Shown here piece by piece: positions 6,589 through 7,322 of a DNA stretch of 7,322 bases. The first letter of the stretch is position 1. Each line of letters opens with the position of its first letter. Made by a program: the position numbers and the translations under genes. This DNA comes from Alphaproteobacteria bacterium (GTDB taxonomy: Bacteria; Pseudomonadota; Alphaproteobacteria; UBA2136; UBA6156), in the NCBI GenBank assembly GCA_027490875.1, contig JAIXXE010000136.1:1-7322 (forward strand), given 5' to 3'. Under the pieces are notes generated by a model. That model was not told the DNA's origin. It searched no databases and saw only the letters and a list, made by a program, of their open reading frames with translations.

Positions 6589-7322
6589 ATGAACGTCGCC
6601 TACCTCTTTCCCAACTTTTTCTTTATTGGGGCGCAACGGGCTGCCGCCGCAACCATGCGGCAGCTGCAGCAGCGCGGCCATACTGTAAGTGCCTACGTCA
6701 TCGACCCCCAAGGAACGATGCAAAACGAACTTGAACCCACCACCAAAGTGGTTGCGTTTAACAACCAATCATGGCTTGCCAAGATTCCGTTCTTTAGGCT
6801 TTTTAGCTGGCCGTTTGCACTCCGCAAAATCCTTCAGCAAGAGCGCCCCGACGTCTTGGTGTCGATCTGCCCTCAAACCAACTTCACCATGGTGCTTTAC
6901 CGGCTTTTTTTTGGCAAGGATGTCATCTTCATTGGCGAGGAACATCTCCACTTCTCCAATGCCCTTAAAAACGATCCTGCCGAGTTTAAGCGGCCATGGA
7001 GGTATCTGTACTACTTTTCGGTTAAAAACTATCATCGCTTGGATTTGCTGCGCTGTGTCTCGCGCGCGATAGCGCAAGACTTTGTGGAAAACTGGGGCGT
7101 GCCGAAAGAAAAAGCCTGCACTGTTTACCCTGCCTTCGATTTAGCCCGTATTCAAAGTCGCAGCCATGACGCGCGCCGCAACAATACCGTTCCTGTAATC
7201 TGTGCCGTGGGGCGCCTGACCAGCCAGAAAGATTTTGCCCTGCTCATTCGGGCGTTTGCCTACGTGAAAACGCAGTGCGATGCAGTGCTTCACATTGCGG
7301 GCACTGGCCCAGAAAAGGCAGC
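6589..7322 (+). CDS. GT4-family glycosyltransferase (3' partial)
   Basis: The reading frame is open from ATG 6589 to the window edge (244 full codons plus two bases), so the C-terminal part is missing. AAGGA at 6579-6583, 5 nt before the ATG, is a good ribosome site. The protein looks like a GT-B retaining glycosyltransferase. The N-terminal Rossmann half begins MNVAYLFPNFFFIGAQRAA with a helix and RGHTVSAYVID (29-39), like the GGAER..RGHEV pattern of GT4 enzymes. The domain junction has CVSRAIAQDF..NWGVPKEKACTVYPAFDLARI (156-188). The C-terminal half opens with VGRLTSQKDFALLIRAF (207-223) and LHIAGTGPEKA (234-244), typical of Glycos_transf_1. It would transfer a sugar from a nucleotide-sugar donor onto a polysaccharide, lipid or protein acceptor, probably at the cytoplasmic face of the membrane; donor and acceptor cannot be read. 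The E-x7-E catalytic region lies beyond the window. It is probably co-transcribed with flbD. Confidence 0.88.
   Translation, partial: MNVAYLFPNFFFIGAQRAAAATMRQLQQRGHTVSAYVIDPQGTMQNELEPTTKVVAFNNQSWLAKIPFFRLFSWPFALRKILQQERPDVLVSICPQTNFTMVLYRLFFGKDVIFIGEEHLHFSNALKNDPAEFKRPWRYLYYFSVKNYHRLDLLRCVSRAIAQDFVENWGVPKEKACTVYPAFDLARIQSRSHDARRNNTVPVICAVGRLTSQKDFALLIRAFAYVKTQCDAVLHIAGTGPEKA

Overview
The window looks like chromosomal DNA of a flagellated alphaproteobacterium. The aspartyl-tRNA synthetase has alphaproteobacterial-style signature segments (for example DFYQLDLEMSF and YELISGGIRNH). Beside it is a regulator that matches FlbD, the sigma-54 flagellar activator typical of Caulobacter and Rhodospirillales-type bacteria. 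The DNA is fairly GC-rich throughout. I name no genus: this is recall of family features, not a search.

Layout. (1) 1-1743, plus strand: the 3' end of a large secreted or surface fibre-like gene. It has two tail-fibre/shufflon-type 'ERMR..xxGNxG' modules followed by a ~270-residue glycine-rich C-terminal domain. (2) 1744-2091: a 348-bp intergenic region between convergent genes, with no gene in it. It is full of structure: two long imperfect hairpins whose stem bases are inverted copies of each other, bracketed by an exact 37-bp direct repeat. (3) 2092-3927, minus strand: aspS. (4) 3928-4017: a short divergent promoter region with a TTGAC-CT-GTCAA palindrome. (5) 4018-5130, plus: a membrane-anchored protein with about seven ankyrin repeats. 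(6) 5214-6572, plus: flbD-like sigma-54 activator with a degenerate receiver domain. (7) 6589 to the window end, plus: the first 244 codons of a GT4-type glycosyltransferase, 16 nt after flbD and with a good Shine-Dalgarno sequence.

How they may work together. The ankyrin gene, flbD and the glycosyltransferase run in the same direction with short gaps (83 and 16 nt), so they could be one transcription unit. FlbD would activate sigma-54-dependent flagellar genes. The glycosyltransferase could act on flagellin or a surface polysaccharide, but that is only inference from position. aspS is housekeeping. The fibre gene converges on aspS and is separated from it by the repeat element, which may also end transcription from both sides.

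The points most worth a second look are the composite repeat island at 1765-2063, the poly-glycine surface protein, and the FlbD homologue with an unusual receiver and DNA-recognition helix. I saw no CRISPR array, RNA gene, transposase or clear defence system.
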